64,000 nucleotides of DNA from Eulemur rufifrons (taxonomy: Eukaryota > Chordata > Mammalia > Primates > Lemuridae): positions 50,060,501-50,124,500 of the forward strand of contig NC_090989.1 in NCBI RefSeq assembly GCF_041146395.1, written 5' to 3'. The position numbers were made by a program, and so were the translations under genes. Of the stretch, positions 37,383 through 50,000 are shown one piece after another; position 1 is the first letter of the stretch; every line of letters starts with the position of its first letter. The notes beneath the pieces were generated by a model. That model was not told the origin of the DNA, ran no database searches, and saw only the letters and a list, made by a program, of their open reading frames with translations.

Positions 37383-37431
37383 ATTTAAGATATTTGTACC
37401 CACATAATACTCTGAAATTAAAAAAATACAC
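37383..37431 (+). mobile_element. Very short L1 3' tail (possible)
   Basis: 'atttgtacccacataatactctgaaattaaaaaaa' matches the last about 35 bases of the strepsirrhine L1 3' UTR plus a short A tail (compare 36510-36540 and the minus strand at 12100-12125). If real, it is an extreme 5'-truncated insertion of about 50 bp. Confidence 0.5.
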
Positions 37432-38099
37432 ATGAGTTTCTTACCAGGTAGTCACTGGCATCAAGAAGGAATATGGAGGCTGAGAAAGCAGTTTAGTGTA
37501 TGTATCACTGTTATACTCAAACCCCACCCCCCACCTCAGTCTCTCTCAGTCTCTCATTAAAAACTTCATTAACAGCATTTTACAACAAGCCAACAAAAAG
37601 AATAAACTTCAGGAGAGGCTTTATTGAATGGAATAGATTGCTTTACTTATACATAAGAGTCATGGTTAAACTTCAACAATATAACTTGTGAATTGCAAAA
37701 TAAAAATAAGTGTAGTTTTTAAAAGGTCAGGAACTGTATTAGCTGTGACTGATGGTAACAATAACAACAAAGGAAAAACACATCCTCCTCCCTATGCAAT
37801 AAAGGCCAGTTCTATAACATTTTACCTTTAGGAGTCATCCAAAAGAGAGCAGAAGATGTTTCTAGCAACATTGTATAAAGTGTTTCGTAGGCTGTTTGAA
37901 TCGATCAGGTCCTTTGCTAATATGCTTAAGTGTAAAGAAAATAAAGAAAAAGAAAAAAATTAAAAGTGCTACATTACATTAAGCAGCATTTAAATGAGTA
38001 TAGAATATTTACTTAGAGAGAATTTGTTCAGATTACTTAAGTCAAAGTCACACACAGAACATTTTGTGAGAAGTTACAAGAAACAAAAATATGTTGAAG
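37432..38099. other. Unique noncoding stretch
   Basis: Nothing recognised. The C-rich/CT patch at 37520-37560 is short. Confidence 0.35.
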
Positions 38100-38400
38100 T
38101 TCTTAGAATGCATTCATTAGATAAATATTTATAAAACACATTATTCAGATGCAAATAGAAAGAAAAACCACAACAGAGACATAACCCTCAAAAAGACCTA
38201 CATTTTATTACATAAAGGAAAAATTATGCACAAGGCAATGAGAAATAAATTAGTAGAAATCTTTGAAGATGTGATTTTAAGTAGAATTTTTGAGGATGAC
38301 TGTAAGAGGGTTATTAATAAGTAGAGAAGGCAGAAAGAGTATCTCATCCTAGAGGAAGGAAAAAGCAAAAGTACAAAATGCTATAAAATTGCGGTGTGTA
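38100..38400 (-). repeat. L2 LINE 3' region (antisense), diverged
   Basis: 'cattcattagataaatatttataaaacac' and '..gaagatgtgattttaagtagaatttttgaggatg', '..agagtatctcatcctagaggaaggaaaaagcaaaagtacaaaatgct' match the order of antisense L2 (ttcattcaacaaatattt.., ..aggtgacatttgagcagag.., ..gcattccaggcagagggaacagc). Confidence 0.5.
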
Positions 38401-40094
38401 CTCCAGAAAAAATGAACAGTTTAATGCAAATAAACTGTAGTATGGATTCTCATTATGCTATTAATACTAGTCTTTCAGTAGCTTTCTGATTTATCAATCT
38501 TACCCATCCACTTGAAGGGAAATGCCATTCTCTTCTCTTATAGCATCTCTTTTCCCAGATCAATGTATGTATTGAGAAATATGGCCACTTAGGCTCTATT
38601 CTCTGATCTCCCAGAGAGAGGTTAATGTTTCAATTTAATGGGTAGAGCAAAAACGACGTAGGTATTTTCAACCAATTTCAATTAGTACATGGGAGAAAGA
38701 GCTTGCTTTTGTACTATAATTGCATTCTTGCTCTCTCTGTATCTTCTCCCACTCATCTTCACATTCTAATCTCCTTATGACCCCAAATCAAACAAAACGA
38801 TGCCCCTAAATTCCATGTGACTCAACAATAGTGACTTATGCTTAGATTTTAAAAATTTACATTTTAAAAACAGGTTACCCATAATATTATACATTTTGCC
38901 AAGTAAATTATTAAAAATTGTTAGAATATCATTAGTGTTGACTTTGAATGATGTTCTCACAAACCATGAGGAAAAGGAAAACATTTTATAGTTCTAGAAT
39001 AGTTAGTTTTTTTTGCAAATTCTTCTCCATGCTTAATGGTTTGAGAGTAAGTCACACTATGTATCCCCTTTCAAAGTCTAGATTTCTGAATATCTTAAGT
39101 CTGTTTAATCAGTAAATGAGGTTTGGTGTTGAACTTTATAAGAATTGCAAGAAAGCAGTACAATTATGCAAGAATCAGCAACATGATTAATTTTACATCA
39201 GTTCTGTGAGTTTAATGGAGGAGGAGATCATAGTGGGTAAGTTTTAATCAATGAAGGGAAGAATGTTGTTAAGTGCATTCAGGAACTCCTTTTAGGTAGC
39301 TTGGATTAGCAGTAAGTCTTCCTGCTTTGTTTCTTCTTGATTCTGAAGTAGAGAGGGCTTACTAGCAAACCTCAGAAAGGGAATCATTCACATACCAATG
39401 AGCTATACTTGAGAGAAATAAAATATTAGAAGAAAATCTATTTTTTTATTATACTATGCTGATAGCAAGTTTTTCATGGTTAAAAAGATTTTCCTAAGCA
39501 GCATCAGCCTTGTTTATGGAGAAATTTATCTAATCATTGTGATTTGAGACAAGTTTTGGAAAGTCTATTCTTTTCAAAACCAACAACCTGCAATTTCACA
39601 AAAGACCCACACTTCGGGACCTTAAAGATTTTTATTTTCAAGAGTTCCTATTGTCATTAAAATTCGAGCTAACTGACACTTTAGATTCACTAAAATCCTC
39701 TTCACAATTAATTGGCATCATGATCTGAGTAAGATTGATGGAAATAAAGCTCAGAATAGTTCTTGAGTTAGGGAAAAGTAATAAGGGAGTCTTAAGGAGA
39801 GAGAAATGTTTGAGATTGTTAATGTAGTCTAAACATAGAAGACATCAAATGGTCAAACAGGAAAAGACCAAGATGTTTTGGTGAGAAAGACGAGTTATTA
39901 GAAAAACTTGGAAATGTTTCTAAATAGATAAATGCGTTCACTACATTAGAAAGCCTGCTTTAATCTAAAATCTTATTTCTCATTGACAGAGCCAGAGCAA
40001 GATTTAGTCTACCTTCCCTGACAGAGCATATCAGATGGCACTTGGTAACTGATCATTTCTGTAATGAATGACAATACTTTGGCATTACTCCTGG
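38401..40094. other. Unique noncoding stretch
   Basis: About 1.7 kb with no recognised gene or repeat. AT-rich. Confidence 0.35.
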
Positions 40095-40238
40095 GTTACA
40101 TTCCTGATTTTTGAAGTCAGACCATCTGGAATCCAATTTTTACTCCATTACTATCAATCTAGCTAGCCTTGGAGAAGTTATATAATCACTCCAATTGTCG
40201 ATTTTCTTATATGTAAACTGAGAATATTGCTAGGAGGT
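40095..40238 (+). repeat. MIR SINE fragment
   Basis: 'tgaagtcagaccatctggaatccaatttttactccattac', 'agccttggagaagttatataatcactcc' and 'ttcttatatgtaaactgag' match MIR sense blocks. Confidence 0.65.
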
Positions 40239-40319
40239 CAGAAAGAAATAAATCCATAATAAATATAACGATTGCTTTAATGGGAGTAGTAGTGGTAGCA
40301 TAGAAAAAGAGGCAATTTA

Positions 40320-40690
40320 GTTTGTCTTGGGAGTTAGAGAAAGCTTCCCAGAATAGGTAAGGTGAGCTGAGATCTAAATCATATGCAGGAATTTGCCAAG
40401 TGTATAAATTTGAGCTGTGAATCTCATGCAATAACATCATGCAAAGCTAGAAGGTAAGAGAGAGTATGCGGCTGGGCTGTCAAGGAATTTAGGGTGGTTG
40501 AAGTCTGAAGGGCTAGTCCTAGGGAAGGTATTGGGACCTTTGGGGTCTTTGAATGTAAGGCTAGAATGTTTTGCTGCAAATCTTTGGAAAATCCCCAGAT
40601 GGAAGCCTGACAGATCACACAGTGACCAGAATCATTTTTAACTAGAGGATGATCAAATGGAAAGCGTAGCTTGACAGGATAAATCATTCA
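40320..40690 (-). repeat. L2 LINE region (antisense)
   Basis: 'gttagagaaagcttcccagaataggtaaggtgagctgagatc', then a diverged middle part ending near 'cagatcacacagtgaccagaatc'. This follows the antisense L2 sequence (agggaaggcttcccagaggaggtgacacttgagctgag..). Confidence 0.6.
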
Positions 40691-42064
40691 GTAAATTGTA
40701 GGGCTCTGGGATTACGTATTTAGGGTTTAGGAGAGGGTTCCTTAGCAGCTCTATGCCTGTTTATCTTCAACTACAACATTGTATGTAGGAAATGTCCAAC
40801 TGCCTTCTAAGAGAAAGTAGAAAGAAATGTGCCATAGAAGCAGATGTAGTGTTATCTTTCTTATGAAATTAACATAGCAGCAAAAGCTCAATTGGACAAG
40901 GCCAGTATAATTTACCTTTAGTCTAGAAATATCCTAATAATAGGACATATTTCTACTTGGTCTGTTTTTTGAACTAGTGTCAAATGATGAGTAATAAATC
41001 CAGTAACAGGCAAGATAACTAGAAGATAACTAGTTGTTACCTTTGTTGCTTCTCATTTCACTTTATGTTTTTGTAAGGAGCACACATTTAATAGGCCACA
41101 GACACAATTATGTTGAAATTTTACTGATTTCGTATGATTTTGAGCCTCCATTCTGTCTGATACAGAAAACTTAATTTAGTTGCTTATAGAAACCTCTATC
41201 AAGTTAGTGATTTATCAATCACCTCACGCAGTCACTTTCTGGCATATTCCCCTTTCTCTCCTTTCTAAGCCTGGATCTAAGCACTCTCGAATATCCAGTG
41301 GAATAGCATCAGCCGCTTGATCTTCGAACCATCAGCTATTTGTCCACCAATATTTATATTCCTTTTCAAGGGGCATGAAAACTTCAAGATGCTCTCCCAC
41401 GTGGCAATAAAGTACTGGAAATGTGGGGCGGTTTGGGAGACTCTTTCAAGATTAGACAAACCTCAGGGATTCTCCACAAGGCTTGTCATTGCCTTGAATA
41501 TCACCCAGGAATTGGGTATAAATATTCTAGACAGACATTGTTGGGGTCTGCCCCTTCCTCTCAAGCCATGAGTGGGAGGGCTTAGAGCGATTCGATAATG
41601 AGTTAAGGTGATCACGTCCTTCATATACACACAGAGCTTCTACTGGTTGGCTCACTTTGTCTCCAGCTTTCTACCTCCTCCAGCCCCGTGGCTTTATAAA
41701 CTAAATATAAACAATGAATTCCTAAATATCTCTGGCTTTGAGATTTTAAAGCAATATTTTCACTTTTTTTTCTTTGATATACTGTACCTGAGTCTGGAAA
41801 AAGACTGTGTATGGTGGTTTGTGTAAAAGCTTTTCAATGAATGCTTCACATATGGCTCTTTGAGTGCATCTGCCAGGGGTATATTCTTGCCAAAAATTGG
41901 GTTTTGCAGATATTTATAAGTAAGAAAATTATATGGGTAAATTAGCCCTTATCAGAGAGCTCAATCTTAATTTTAGTTCTAGTTAGCTCTTATGAAAATT
42001 GATGTTGAAAATAAATAATTTTTGAGCAACATTTTTTAAAGACCCTTCTATACTACCGTTGTTC
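40691..42064. other. Repeat-poor interval
   Basis: No transposable element is recognised over 1.4 kb. The part at 41230-41700 is less AT-rich and contains a CACGTG E box at 41399, a 'ggtataaatattctag' word at about 41515 and several CpGs. Overlapping open frames occur on both strands (41277-41459 -, 41317-41571 +), but neither has a recognisable domain. Confidence 0.35.
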
Positions 42065-42318
42065 TAGTGCTTTTCAAATCCTTATGCAGGTTAGAATCAC
42101 CTGGAATCTTGTCAAAATTACCAATGTTAAGCTTTATGTTAGACCAATTATATTAGTCTCTATTATATATCCATCTCTAAGGGTGAAGCTTAGGCATTGA
42201 CTTTTTAAAAAATAAGTACCCTAAGTTTTAATATTTTGATATTTTCATGTTTTTGAATATTTAATTGTTCTAATGGTTTTAATGTGTAGCCTGAATTGAG
42301 AGTTGCTGGTCTAGACTA
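42065..42318 (+). mobile_element. MER5-type hAT (Charlie) MITE, diverged
   Basis: 'agtgcttttcaaatccttatgcaggttagaatcacctggaatcttgtcaaaat' matches the MER5A 5' part. The terminus 'tgaattgagagttgctgg' is weakly MER5-like. The middle has expanded or diverged. Confidence 0.6.
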
Positions 42319-42687
42319 TCAATAAACATTGCTTTCGTGTTTTTTAAGGGTAGGTATAACAAAAAGCTTTAAGAAAAAATAAATATTTTCTACTAGCTTC
42401 TACAGAATTTTCCACTGTGTTAATAACCATTATAAAGAGAACTAAATGTTAAATTTCTATTATTCTAGCATCAAGAACATTTCTATTTTAGTGTCATTGA
42501 AACATAGTTGTGCTCCCTGGGATCAGAGGAGTGCTTGCCACCTATTTAGTCTTATTTGTGCTTTAGTTGTCAGAAAGCCTGGTGCTGAAATGATTGCCTT
42601 GTTGTATAATTATTTCATTTCTAAATCACTATTAAATATCAACATTTTATTTCTGTGACTCACATGCTTAGGTTTCATCTTTATTTT
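42319..42687. other. Unique noncoding stretch
   Basis: Nothing recognised. Confidence 0.35.
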
Positions 42688-42698
42688 AAAACACTTTA

Positions 42699-43029
42699 GG
42701 GCCAAGTGTGGTGGCTCATGCCTGTAATCCTAGCACTCTGGGAGGCTGAGGCTGGAGGATTGCTTGAGGTCAGGAGTTTGAGACCAGCCTCAACAAGAAC
42801 GAGACCCCATCTCTACTAAAAATAGAAGGAAATTGGCCGGACAACTAAAACTAGAAAAAATTATCTGGGCGTGGTGGCCCACGCCTGTAGTCCCAGCTAC
42901 TAGGGAGCCTGAGGCAGGAGGATCACTTGAGCTCAGGAGTTTGAGGTTGCCGTGAGCTAGGCTAATGCCACTGCACTCTAGCCCGGGCAACGGAATGAGA
43001 CTCTGTCAAAAAAAAAAAAGAAAAAAAAA
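42699..43029 (+). mobile_element. Older lemur-type Alu
   Basis: A full dimeric Alu from gggccaagtgtggtggctc to an A-rich tail (43009-43029). The linker (aaggaaattggccggacaactaaaactag) has a degraded lemur-type duplication. It is flanked by a perfect 11-bp TSD, aaaacacttta, at 42688-42698 and 43030-43040. Confidence 0.95.
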
Positions 43030-43040
43030 AAAACACTTTA

Positions 43041-44084
43041 AATATTTTTTTAGAAACAATTCAAATCCCTTCTAAAATCTAAAGGTTTATAAACCATAAG
43101 TAAGAAAACTTATCATGATCATAGCAATTATTATCAGTGTGTCATCATCAGCCTTATCAAACATGAACTTATATGACAATGAGGTTGGGATTTTTAGCTT
43201 ATTATTATAGTCCTGTCAGAGTGCAATCAATGTTAGTTTTACTCTAAGTCATTCTCAAAATAAATGTTAGAGTAAAAAATTACTTCATTGATCATCTATT
43301 TGAGAGCTGATTGTTAGTATATGATGTTAGCAACAGTGTCATGCCTGCTAGTTTAATCCCTAGTTGCTGTGCCTGAACAAATTCCCAAGTTTGTATCTTG
43401 CATTAATCTGGGAGTTTTCATTGCTTATCTGTACCCCTCAGGAGGACAGTCTCTCTTTTATTATACAAATGGTGCTTTACTTTATACAATGATGTGTTTC
43501 TGAAACTTCAGGTACAAACCAGTCTTTTAAGATTTAATTATGTTTTAAATACATGAGTTCTATATTTTTAAAGCATTAAGCAGAAAGTACTTTTTTCTGT
43601 GTGTGAATTGAACTATCATTTTTGTAAAGCTGCTTCTTTCACTTGCAGTAGAGTTCAAGAATTTTCAATTACATCTATACTTTTAATTCATGTAAGGTTG
43701 TTATTATTACTATCTTTGTTTGATTTGTTTCAAAACTAAAATGTCCATGATCCTGATGGTTTAATTCTAAGAAATGTTAATAGATAGACTGTGTTTCACG
43801 ATTATCTTCAGCAGCTCAGGAGTTTAAATTAAGGTTGACCTTACGTATTAGCATCTGGTTCTAGGATAAATAATTTGGGACTCATTGGGCAAGTGATGTT
43901 GGAAGGAAAAAGATAGAGAAAAAGTTGTTTTGTAGAGAATTAAAATGTTGCTTTAGAGTTTGAAAAGACAGATTTGCCATAAGAGGTTTAGGCTGGCATC
44001 AATCTCCAGGCCTAGGAAAAAAATCTGTGATAGTTCAGGAAGTGGGTTGTTAAATGGCTCTATGAACATATATGTACCAGAATC
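43041..44084. other. Unique noncoding stretch
   Basis: Nothing recognised. Confidence 0.35.
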
Positions 44085-44210
44085 ATAACACTGTAATCTT
44101 TCAGACTAGAAAATGATACCCATAGAGATAGAGTGATTTCACCAGGGATAAGTGTATATGTAGTAGGGTTTGAATAAGAACTTCACTTAAGCTTCTTTGT
44201 CCAAACCCTA
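44085..44210 (-). repeat. MIR SINE fragment (weak)
   Basis: 'acccatagagatagagtgatttcaccagggataagtg..gtagggtttgaataagaacttc' approximates antisense MIR (cagagaggttaagtgacttgcccaaggtcacac..gctgggattcgaaccc). Confidence 0.4.
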
Positions 44211-44639
44211 AATATCTCTCTTTTAAACTCAAAACAGAATTCTTTGCTCCACATCCTCCTATTTAACACCCCACTGTTTTGATCACATACTTCCAGTTAT
44301 TATTAAGCATCTCAGAAAGGATGTCAAAATGATATCAATAAAGATGACCATGCTTGCCATTTCTAAGAACTGAAATCAGCTTCAAGACTGAGCTCACATG
44401 AGGAAGCTTGGCTAGAACTTTTGCTAATTTTGAACTTCATTTTCCTTCATATTTTCCTCCCAATTCACATGTTTACTCAAATACATATTGTATCCAATCT
44501 TCCGAGACAATTTTCCTACTTTCTTTTATTTATCAGTCCTACATGAGATGTTTTATCAATAGTTTAATTCCCCACCAGCAAAGTGTTTAAATTTCCATAA
44601 TTATGCCAGTGGGAGGACATATCAACTAGACCTTTGCCA
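44211..44639. other. Unique noncoding stretch
   Basis: Nothing recognised. Confidence 0.35.
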
Positions 44640-44800
44640 CTAAAACCTGTTCTTCGGATCAGAAGCAGCGGCATCTGGAACTTTGTTAGAAATGCAGATT
44701 CTCAGGCCCTCCCCCAGAGCTGCTGAACCAGAATCTGCATTCCAGCAAGATCCCTAAGAAAATCCATTGCACGTTACAGTTAGAAAATCACTGAACTAGG
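44640..44800 (-). mobile_element. MER5A hAT (Charlie) MITE (antisense)
   Basis: 'cggatcagaagcagcggcatctggaactttgttagaaatgcagattctcaggccctcccccagagctgctgaaccagaatctgcattcc' is the antisense MER5A middle. The right end, 'gcacgttacagttagaaaatcactg', is the diverged terminal repeat. Confidence 0.88.
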
Positions 44801-46554
44801 TCAATAATTTACATAACTACCAAGGAAAAAGCACTTTGAATGCCCACAGTAGTAAGACTATTTTTTATTGCTAGTTTTAGTTTAAAAAGTTAAATTAAGA
44901 AAGGAAAGATAAACTAGGGATGACAGAGACAGACAGAGTAGACGATTTGTTTTGCTTTGTTTTGGTTTTGTAGCTGCTTCTGTTATTTTATTTATTTATT
45001 TAGGTAAAATGAAACTCTACATTTCTCTAAAGCAGCATTGCCTATGTTAACAATTCAGTTTTCCTATTTTAATGCTCAAATGTTACACCAATTCCCAGAA
45101 ACACAGTGATAATTTAAATTATTGAAAGAATGAAAATATCCCTTTTACATGCAATGACAACTCTAGGATAAGATAAAAGGTGAGAGGTGGGAAGAAATAA
45201 TGCAGGAGACAATATATGAAAAACCACTTTGGGAATATAATCATTTATCATTCATCAGCTAATAAATAAATATGTCATTTTCTCATAAATAGAGTACACT
45301 ACAGACCTGAATATTTCCCATTCCTGGCACAGGCTGCCTCAAGTGGCTTTGTCAACACAAACATAGGACACCTTGGTCAAAGAACACCCATTCTTCTTTC
45401 TACCATGTTGGTGTCACCTATACTGTATATGTCTTTAATTCAATTGAGTATTTGTAATGGATCAAAGTGTTAAGTTTTCTTTTAACATGTTTCAGAAGGA
45501 TAGGAAATTTGTTGAAAGAGATGTGTTCATATGGTCATGGCTTTGCTTGTCTTATTTTTACCTGAATTAAGAAAACATCTACTCGAGAAAACTAGTAGGT
45601 AAACTGTTCACTGAAGCAATATAGAGTCTGTTATGCAAAAGAAAGGAGACCGCTTTTTAAACAAATTTTACATTCAGATAGCTGGAAAGAGCACATCTTT
45701 TCAATATAGGTAGTCTGAGTGATAAACCAGTGAGAAATACTAAGGTGATTGGTGAAAGTCTTCGTACAGTTTCTAGCCAGCTGTCAATTTGGGCAATGGT
45801 GTGCCACAACTCTCTGCAGCAGACACAGGTGAACAAACATCCTCAATTGCTTTGGCTATAAATATCCACAAAAAGTTTGGTTGTAACTTGCAGAAAAAGG
45901 GTTACAAAAGGGTTTCATTTCTCAGAAGAAACACATATATTAGTACATTTTGCAGCTGAGGCATTACAAAGGAAAAGTCTTCATTTAAATCATTCCTTGT
46001 CTATTTTAGATTGCTATTTTTCCTGTATCTAGTCTGCATTCAACCCCAAATAGAATGAAGGCTCTAAACACACAGGTGGGATTGGTTAGTACAACAATTA
46101 TCATTATTTTTCTCTATACAACAAAGGTTGGCCATTCAGGAGCAAGGGAGATTATTATTATAATGGCTAGAGGGGCTCAAAGAATATGCAATGACATCAA
46201 TTTTCATGCTGCCTTTTTATACAAGGCCATAGAAGAGAAAAGGAGAGCTAGCTGTTTTCCTTAACAAAATGAGAAGTCTAAAATATATGTTACATTAAGA
46301 GAAATCATTTGCCTTAATGTGTTTCATAATGCCTAGCACATGTTAAAACACTCACAAGTATATGTTGAGATAATGAATAAATGAAAAAGTAAATTGAAAT
46401 TGGGAGCAATAAACCCAAACTTAAAGGCAAAACTCTTCATATTTTTTTCTATCTAAATAAAAGTGGTAAATAATTGTTTCTAATCTTTAATTAACACTCA
46501 GTTTCACTAGTCTGTTAATAAATACCAGTATTTTATTTGCTTAGCAATCTATTG
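44801..46554. other. Repeat-poor interval
   Basis: No transposable element is recognised over about 1.75 kb. The part at 45280-46020 has mixed composition and words resembling factor sites (tcaaag at 45377, a MEF2-like ctataaata at about 45858, a CAGCTG E box at about 45779). No coding evidence. Confidence 0.35.
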
Positions 46555-46690
46555 TTCATCTTCTACTAAATGCCAGTCACTGTCCTAGGCACTGAGCATG
46601 CAAACATGAATAAGTCAGAGGCTCTGATTTAAGAGAAACTCAGAGTCAAGACTGAACACAATGAATGCTATGATGACATACACAGATCCC
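46555..46690 (-). repeat. L2 LINE 3' end (antisense)
   Basis: 'tctactaaatgccagtcactgtcctaggcactgagcatgcaaacatgaataagtcagaggctctg' matches the antisense L2 terminus (cactatgtgccaggcactgtgctaggcactggg..). Confidence 0.75.
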
Positions 46691-46699
46691 TGCTTCAGA

Positions 46700-47085
46700 A
46701 TGAGGAACTCATCCCTGCAGCTTCTTTCAGGGTTGATGACTGATAACTATTAGCTGGGTCCCTTTTTGAGCATTTCCCTCAGCTTGAGAGACCTGTCTGA
46801 TGCAAGGTCATACCCCTGTCCCAGAGGTGGTCCACAACAAATGACTATTTGCTGTGAGTAAATAAAATCTGGCTCCCTCATCTCAAGGGAAATAATTGTG
46901 TAGCGCTATCTCAGCTCCAGAGCTTCCCGGATATTTGGCTGAAGCTTTGCACTACAACTCCTCCCTTTGCCAAAACCACATCTCCCATTTTCCAGTGGGC
47001 TCCTCTGATAAACTTCCTGCACAAAAATCTCTGTCTCAGAGTCTGTTTTGTGGGGACTTCAAAATAAGAAAGTTGATGTGAGAAG
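46700..47085 (+). mobile_element. ERVL-type 5' LTR (LTR16-like), degraded
   Basis: The 3' part 'aactcctccctttgccaaaaccacatctcccattttccagtgggctcc', 'gataaacttcctgcacaaaaatctctgtctcagagtctg' is typical of LTR16/LTR33-like ERVL LTRs, with a non-canonical poly(A) signal in 'gataaac'. The LTR stands directly upstream of ERVL-like internal sequence in the same orientation. Boundaries are approximate. Confidence 0.6.
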
Positions 47086-47089
47086 TGGT

Positions 47090-50000
47090 CTGAGAATGCA
47101 GGAGCTGAAATGGGATTTTGGAGAAAGCTGTAGGGCACTGAAGATGCTGTCACTAGTATAAGTGGAACATTAATTGCTCTTGGATTTCTGTAAGAGTGCA
47201 AATGTCTGTATTTTCATGATTAGTAAACTGGGATGGGATACTTGTGGGAGGATATGTACTGGCAGATAAAATATAACAGGATTTTAAGAGGATGTATAAA
47301 TGTTAATTATAAAGATAATAAAAAATTGGATGATCTTTCTTGAGTGACCTTGGTATATTGGGAAAGACACTGAAAAGTTGAGATTATGGAATCACCAATT
47401 GAAGGCAGAGTGTGAAAGTCAGAGCACCACATTTGTAGCATAATAAAACTCATCTCCTGCAGCCAAACAGCTGAAAAGCTGAAGATCAGGCCCAGGACTT
47501 ATTGACAGGAGTTGCAGAGCTCCAGGGAAAGTTGAAAGCCCTATTCTGGCAAGTATGCTCTGTCAAGATCATAGCCATAGCCCTAATGGGGAAAGAGTGG
47601 GACTCTGAAATTTGTGACTAGGTATATGGAGGATGATGTATTCATAAGCATTGGAACCTTAGCATCCCCTGAGCTCTGTGGATCTGCAGCCGTGGGAACT
47701 CAGACCCCAAAAAGCTGTGGAAATGAGCAATAGAACACTAACTCATGGTCATGATAGCAATCAACAAGGTTATTGGTCAGTATATAAAATCAAAGTAATC
47801 AAAAATCAGGAGGTTAAGGGTAAGTACTTCCCATAAAAGCCATAATCCTTGCATTTTGATTCTGAGCCAGTTTTTAGACCTATAACCCACTAATTGAAGG
47901 AAAGGAGTGTAATTTTTAGGAGTCCAGTAGTCCTTGGTATGGCAGGAAAAAGTAAAGGCCAAATTACTGCCACTTGCTTCTTCCATTAATTAAGAAAATA
48001 AAGCACAATGCCCACTGGACTTTGTTGGGTTCTGTAGGCAGTATACTCCAACTTGAGGATATACTGCTTTGGCCCAATTACCAAGTATCACAAAAAGCTT
48101 CCAGATTTGAGTGGGACTCAGAGAATATGTGATTGTGCAACAGGACCAGGGTGCAATGGAAGCAGTTCTGCTGCTGCAGATCCAATGGTAGAGGAGGCAC
48201 TGGTGATGGGAAAATGCTGGGCTGGGTTATGGTAAGCTGAGGTTGGAGGATCACAATGTAGATCTCTAGGGTTGTGGATTAAAGCCAAGCCATTTGCAGC
48301 AGCACCTAATTATGAGATGACAATTGACTACATAGACAGAACTACCCATTGAGAGCCAGGTTCTGTCAGACACACAAAAATCACAAGTCTTTTTAGGGTC
48401 AGCAACAATCATTGTATGATGGATGTGGTATACCAAGGGTCCAAAACAAATGACCCACCCCCCCCATGACATCCATCTCTATCTTACTGAGGCCTCTTCC
48501 TCAGCTCACATCTCTAGTGACATGTAGGAAGGCAGAATTTTTTATGACCTACTGATGGAGAATAAACATGTCAAAACTTGATGCATAAGTAGATTGGTTT
48601 AGCATGTGAATATGAACCCAAAATATACTGCTGCTATACTACAGCCCCAGCAGGGGTCTCCCTGAGGGTCATGACTGGAGGGAACTCTTCCCACTGGACA
48701 GAACTTCAGGCAGTAAACCTGGTTATCCTTTATGCATATGTATATAGGTAGAAAAGACCTAAAGGGAAGCGTGTGTGTATATCTATCTATATATGTATAA
48801 TATATATTTATACACACAGATATATATGTGTGTGTGTGTATATATATATGTCAGCACCTTGAGCAATAGTACATGGGACAGAAGTGTGGAAAGACAAATA
48901 TTAGGAAATTGGAGACAGAGATTTTTAGGGAAGAGGCATATCAATGAATCTTTGGGAATAATAAGAACAAATTCAAATAATAATTATACTGAATCTTAAT
49001 GCACACTAGAGAGCTTCCACCAGGGAAGAGGCAATAAACCACCAAGTAGGCAAAATGATTCCTCCTATTGATATCATTGAGCTTGGGTCTTGAGCTGATG
49101 CAGAGCCAATAAAATGTGTGAATATAGATGACAGAGCCAAACTGGCAATATTGAAGGTTATGTGTGGGCCCAGGAGCATTGGCTACCAACTACCAGGGCC
49201 AATCTAGTTACTGTTACTACCAACTTTCTAACTGGCCAGCAATAGAAACCAACACTGAACATATGACACTCTTACTAAAGGATAGCAACCAGCTATTTGG
49301 TTCAAGTTGAGTACATTGGACTCTTTCCATCCTGGAAGGGGCAGCAGTTTATATTGACTGGAATTGATTTATATTCCAGGTATAAAGCCTTTCCTGCTGA
49401 CAAGGTCTTAGCCAGTGCCACTATCTAAGTGCTCTTGAGTGCTTGGATCTACTGATGTGAAATCCTCCATGGCACAGCATCAGACCAAGAAGTCACTTTT
49501 AGAGCAAGAAGGTGTATCAGAGGACCCATAATAAGGGTTCTACTGGCTCTATCATATACTACACCAACAAGAATCTAACGGAAAAAATGGAATGGCCCTT
49601 TGAAAGAATAATGAGGCACTAGTTTAGAGATAATACTCTGTAACAACAGAGCATCATCATCTGAGAAGTAGAACACCCCCTTCATTAAACCGATAACAAT
49701 TATATAGTGCTGTTTCCAACAGGGAGAACACATGGTTTCAGGAAACAAGAGGTATACCTAGAAAGCGCTCTGCTCCCTATCATTCCCAGTGATTGTACAG
49801 TGTATATGTACTTCCTGTCACCCACAACTCCGGATTCTGCCAGTTAAGAGACCCTTGTTAGCAAATGCATTAGCAAAACAGTTCCACCAAGAAACAAGGC
49901 AAGAGTTTCATAAAACGTTCAGCTACAGCTGCCACCCAGTCATGTTTGGGCTCCATGTGTTGTAAGACCAGCCATCAAGGAAAGGGAGGTGTCACCATCC

